7,340 bases of DNA from contig CADCUW010000129.1 of the NCBI GenBank assembly GCA_902805985.1, positions 1-7,340 on the forward strand, given 5' to 3'. The notes beneath the pieces are model-generated. The model made no database searches and was not told the origin of the DNA. It worked only from the letters and a program-made list of their open reading frames with translations. The stretch comes from an uncultured Rubrobacteraceae bacterium. GTDB lineage: Bacteria; Actinomycetota; Rubrobacteria; Rubrobacterales; Rubrobacteraceae. Positions 5,231-7,340 of the stretch are shown one piece after another (positions within the stretch are counted from its first letter, which is position 1; the number at the start of each line of letters is the position of its first letter). Both the position numbers and the translations under genes were made by a program.

Positions 5231-6019
5231 TCAACGGGCCAGAACCCGCAAGACCTCGCCGACGCCCTCGACGTCTTCCGCCACTATGTCTGCCTCGGCG
5301 ACGATCTCGGGCGGGCCCTCGTCGCTGCGCACGCCGACCCGCAGGATCTCCTCTAGCGTACCCTCCTTGCGCAGCGCGACGAGCTCGCGGAAGGCGTCGA
5401 GGTCGGTGGTGTCGTCCCCGAGGAACATCGCCTTCCTCGGGCGGTACTCCTCGACGAGGGCGCGGACGGCGGTGCCCTTGTCCGCCCGGATCGGGGGACG
5501 GGCCTCGACAACACCCCTGCCGACCGTGATCCTCAAGCCCAGACGCTCCCCTTCGGCCTTCACGAAGGCGACGCACCGCTCGCCGACCTCCGGCGGGGCG
5601 TTCCGGTAGTGAATACTCGCCGTGATCCCCTTCTCCTCGACGAATGCCCCGAGCGGGGCCAGCTCCTCCTTGGCGCGGCTCTCCAACTCCTTGACCCTCT
5701 CGAGAAACGGCAGGGCGTCCGGGATCACCTCGACCTCGCCGTCGCGCAGGATCTCGAACCCGTGGTTGCCGAAGTAGACGACCTCGTCCAGCCCGATGAG
5801 GTCGAAGGCGTCCTGTGTCTTTCTTCCGCTGATGCCGGCTACCAGGAGGTACTTCCCGCTAAGCTCCCGCAGGAGACCGAGAAGCTCCCCCGGCACCTCG
5901 GACAGATCCGGCGTGGGCACGATGGGGGCGAGCGTGCCGTCTATGTCGGTGAGGATCGCCACCGAAGACGGGTCTTCTCTCCAGCCCTCGATCTGCTTCC
6001 ATGCCGCAACGTCGTCCAC
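5231..6019 (-). CDS. otsB: Trehalose-6-phosphate phosphatase (HAD superfamily)
   Basis: Read from GTG 6019, the 262-residue protein should remove phosphate from trehalose 6-phosphate to give trehalose. HAD motif I is TDIDGTL (24-30), with nucleophile D25 and acid/base D27. Motif II is SGR (64-66), and GNHGFE (84-89) is a typical T6P phosphatase landmark. The motif III lysine is K181 in RADKGTAV, and motif IV is GDDTTDLDAF (201-210) for Mg binding. IHYRNAPP (136-143) belongs to the cap region. Length matches the family. The frame stays open upstream to 6271, but that part is Arg/Pro-rich and overlaps the VanY-type gene out of frame, so it is rejected. GTG 6019 has no Shine-Dalgarno sequence, but a promoter ends six bases before it, which suggests a leaderless mRNA. 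The gene faces the otsA group, so enzyme and phosphatase are transcribed from opposite strands. Confidence 0.9.
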   Translation of the reverse strand: MDDVAAWKQIEGWREDPSSVAILTDIDGTLAPIVPTPDLSEVPGELLGLLRELSGKYLLVAGISGRKTQDAFDLIGLDEVVYFGNHGFEILRDGEVEVIPDALPFLERVKELESRAKEELAPLGAFVEEKGITASIHYRNAPPEVGERCVAFVKAEGERLGLRITVGRGVVEARPPIRADKGTAVRALVEEYRPRKAMFLGDDTTDLDAFRELVALRKEGTLEEILRVGVRSDEGPPEIVAEADIVAEDVEGVGEVLRVLAR

Positions 6020-6054
6020 GGACGCAGCATACCGGCCTCGACGGCCCCGGTCTA
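6019..6054 (-). promoter_or_regulatory. Promoter for otsB that would start transcription on the GTG codon
   Basis: On the minus strand TAGACC (6054-6049, 4 of 6 to TTGACA), a 17-base spacer and TATGCT (6031-6026) are followed by six bases and then GTG 6019. The start of transcription would fall on or next to the first base of the start codon. The promoter sits in the 59-base gap after the VanY-type gene, so otsB can be expressed independently of it. Confidence 0.5.
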
Positions 6055-6078
6055 GGCTAAATCTCGTCGACTGCTTCG

Positions 6079-6894
6079 CTAGCAGCTCGGCAGCACGCCC
6101 TCCCGCACCAGGTAGCCTTGCAGGTCGAGCGGGCCCTCCCGGACGCGCCGCGCGTTCTCGGCGCCGACGTAGCGGTAGTGCCAGGGTTCCCAGTGGAACC
6201 CCGTATCCGACCCCCCGCCTCGGGGATACGCGAGTACGAAGCCGTACTCGTGGGCGTGGTCCTGGAGCCACACAGAGGCGCTCGTCCGCCCGAAGTTCCG
6301 TCGCACCTCGTAGCCTACGGCGGCGTTGGTGAAGTCCACCGCGGTCCCGAGCTGGTGCTGGCTGTGGCCGGGAGGGGCGCTGGTCTTGTCCGCCCTCCTG
6401 CCGTAGATGCTGACGAGCCTGGCGTACGAGGCGCGTTGGTCCTCGTAGGACCTGTAGGCCGAGGTCACCGTCAACTCCTCGCCGACGGCCGCGGCTGACG
6501 CCACGAGGCGTTCGAGGTTCCCCGCCGCCTCGCGCCGGAGCAGCGCGTCCCTACCAAGGATCGGGACACCGAGGTCCCGCAGGGAGACGAGGTCGTCCGG
6601 CGCGTAGTCCGCGGGTAGGTCGTGCTCCCGGTCGACCAGGACCAGGGGGTCGTTGCATCTATTGACGTCCTCGCTCCGCGCCGCCTCGGGCGCTCTCGGC
6701 GGGGAGATCATCGCCTGCGTCTCGGGGCTGGCTACGGGGGAGACGGCCTCGGAGCCCACCTGTTGGAGCAAGAACCAGAGCGTCGGCACGGAGAGCAGGA
6801 CCAGGATCGCGGTCAGCCACTCCGCGCGGCGGCGGAGCCTCCTCGCCCCTTCCGCGAAGCCCTTCTTCGTCTTGCCGTTCCCTCTCTTCCCCAC
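6079..6894 (-). CDS. Membrane-anchored D-alanyl-D-alanine carboxypeptidase, VanY-type (peptidase M15B)
   Basis: This 271-residue protein has a basic cytoplasmic N-terminus (1-24), one hydrophobic segment (about 25-43, WLTAILVLLSVPTLWFLL) and a Pro/Ala-rich linker. The extracytoplasmic catalytic domain follows. Zinc peptidase marks are SAYRSYEDQ (145-153), SxHxxGxAxD at 178-187 (S178, H180, G183, D187) and EPWH (236-239), where E236 is the expected catalytic base and H239 a third zinc ligand. Such enzymes trim the terminal D-Ala of peptidoglycan stem peptides. In this setting cell-wall maturation is more likely than vancomycin resistance, because no vanRS or vanHAX genes are visible. The only two cysteines, C80 and the C-terminal C271, flank the domain and could form a disulfide. 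GTG 6894 lacks a ribosome site but sits six bases after a -10-like element. A stop-to-start gap of 59 bases separates the gene from otsB. Confidence 0.87.
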   Translation of the reverse strand: MGKRGNGKTKKGFAEGARRLRRRAEWLTAILVLLSVPTLWFLLQQVGSEAVSPVASPETQAMISPPRAPEAARSEDVNRCNDPLVLVDREHDLPADYAPDDLVSLRDLGVPILGRDALLRREAAGNLERLVASAAAVGEELTVTSAYRSYEDQRASYARLVSIYGRRADKTSAPPGHSQHQLGTAVDFTNAAVGYEVRRNFGRTSASVWLQDHAHEYGFVLAYPRGGGSDTGFHWEPWHYRYVGAENARRVREGPLDLQGYLVREGVLPSC

Positions 6895-6929
6895 GCCACA
6901 ACGCTAGCGCACATCACCCGCGGTTTCCA
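6894..6929 (-). promoter_or_regulatory. Promoter for the VanY-type gene, start coincident with GTG
   Basis: On the minus strand TGGAAA (6929-6924, 4 of 6 to TTGACA), 17 bases, TAGCGT (6906-6901, of the TANNNT type), six bases, then GTG 6894. The geometry is the same as at otsB and again predicts a leaderless transcript. The hexamers are individually weak. Confidence 0.4.
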
Positions 6930-6953
6930 GCAATAGAGGGGCCACCGGCACAG

Positions 6954-6981
6954 AAAAAAGCGGGGCCCCGAAGGGCCCCGC
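6954..6981 (-). terminator. Intrinsic terminator of the rhodopsin gene with a UUCG tetraloop
   Basis: Read on the minus strand, a perfect 9-base-pair stem GCGGGGCCC/GGGCCCCGC (6981-6973 and 6968-6960) closes a TTCG loop and is followed directly by six T (6959-6954). The C(UUCG)G loop is known to be exceptionally stable. It lies 26 bases past the rhodopsin stop and insulates the VanY-type gene. Confidence 0.9.
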
Positions 6982-7007
6982 CGCCTGAGTCGAGGTGTAC
7001 GGAAAGT

Positions 7008-7340
7008 TTAGCGCACCCGGCTGGCCTGGACCGCGCCTCCGCCCCCGCCTCCGGCCTCGCTGAGGGCCTCGCGGTTGGTGAGGAGCAGGATGCCGAAGCC
7101 GATCTTGGCGAGAATGTCCAGGATCAGGAAGAGCAGGACCTCCGTGGTCGAGCCCACCGCGGCGAAGCCCTCCGTGCCTATCAGCCACACGATGGGGTAG
7201 AGAGACCAGAGCACGATCGTCAGGTAAGCCAGCGTGCGGAAGACCTGTTGCGTGGCGCCCCCCTGGCTGGCGGCCTCCGAGAAGAGCCGGGTGGCCACCA
7301 GGTAGAGCAGCGCGATCATCGCTACCGTGCTGACGATAAA
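7008..7340 (-). CDS. Bacteriorhodopsin-like microbial rhodopsin, C-terminal 110 residues, 5' end beyond the window
   Basis: The frame is open from the window edge (7340) and ends with TAG at 7010-7008. The first visible residues, FIVSTVAMIALLYLVATRLF, look like helix E; the Met at 7319 is internal and not a start. Helix F contains LWSLYPIVWLIG and helix G contains LDILAKIGFG. K79 of the fragment (7106-7104) is the retinal Schiff-base lysine. Against bacteriorhodopsin, W182, Y185, P186, W189, E194, E204, D212 and K216 are all present (here W45, Y48, P49, W52, E57, E67, D75, K79) with identical spacing. A light-driven outward proton pump in the cell membrane is therefore likely. The helix C residues that decide ion type (D85/T89/D96 in bacteriorhodopsin) are outside the window. 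The tail is Gly-rich (six Gly). A sensory or chloride-pumping rhodopsin is less likely, because the proton-release glutamates are kept. Confidence 0.92.
   Translation of the reverse strand, partial: FIVSTVAMIALLYLVATRLFSEAASQGGATQQVFRTLAYLTIVLWSLYPIVWLIGTEGFAAVGSTTEVLLFLILDILAKIGFGILLLTNREALSEAGGGGGGAVQASRVR

Noticed and set aside
5221..5249. GCGGG/CCCGC repeat at the convergent junction as a shared bidirectional terminator
   Set aside because: Only five pairs, a 19-base loop and no T tract on either side.
6020..6271. 84-residue N-terminal extension of otsB
   Set aside because: It is Arg/Pro/Gly-rich, overlaps the 3' end of the VanY-type gene out of frame, and the HAD domain is complete without it.
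6079..6894. Vancomycin resistance determinant
   Set aside because: VanY-type peptidases are common housekeeping enzymes; no vanRS, vanH, vanA or vanX gene is visible nearby.

Overview
This window looks like chromosomal DNA from a high-GC actinobacterium. The best guess is Rubrobacter or a close relative. The reasons are the strongly G/C-biased third codon positions, a TreT-type trehalose synthase (rare in bacteria, but I recall one studied in Rubrobacter xylanophilus), and a bacteriorhodopsin-like proton pump close by (R. xylanophilus is also known to have an unusual rhodopsin). The genus is inferred from gene content; no search was possible.

Layout. Positions 1-245 carry the C-terminal end of an SPFH/band 7 (stomatin-like) membrane protein. 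Next is a stress-sigma-type promoter (277-302) in front of an RsbW/SpoIIAB-like anti-sigma kinase gene (388-834), which ends at a hairpin. A trehalose block follows on the plus strand: treT (978-2228), then otsA (2343-3809). After otsA come three tandem genes (3816-4283, 4290-4760, 4768-5229), packed 6-7 bases apart, that encode paralogous small membrane proteins of about 155 residues with four predicted helices each. I do not recognise their family. On the minus strand, otsB (6019-5231) converges on the third paralog with one base between the stop codons. Upstream of otsB lie a membrane-anchored VanY-type D,D-carboxypeptidase (6894-6079) and the 3' part of a microbial rhodopsin gene (7340-7008). 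The rhodopsin ends at a strong UUCG-loop terminator.

Function. TreT makes trehalose in one step from an NDP-glucose and glucose. OtsA and OtsB make it in two steps via trehalose 6-phosphate. The locus therefore encodes two parallel trehalose routes for osmotic, heat or desiccation tolerance, next to an anti-sigma factor whose own promoter resembles general-stress sigma promoters. The three membrane paralogs appear to be co-transcribed with otsA and are the least explained part of the window.

Other points of interest are two minus-strand genes (otsB and the VanY-type gene) whose start codons sit exactly where transcription should begin (candidate leaderless mRNAs), a perfect inverted repeat inside the second paralog, and a rhodopsin fragment that keeps the bacteriorhodopsin proton-release glutamate pair at identical spacing. 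I saw no tRNA, rRNA, CRISPR or insertion-sequence signal.
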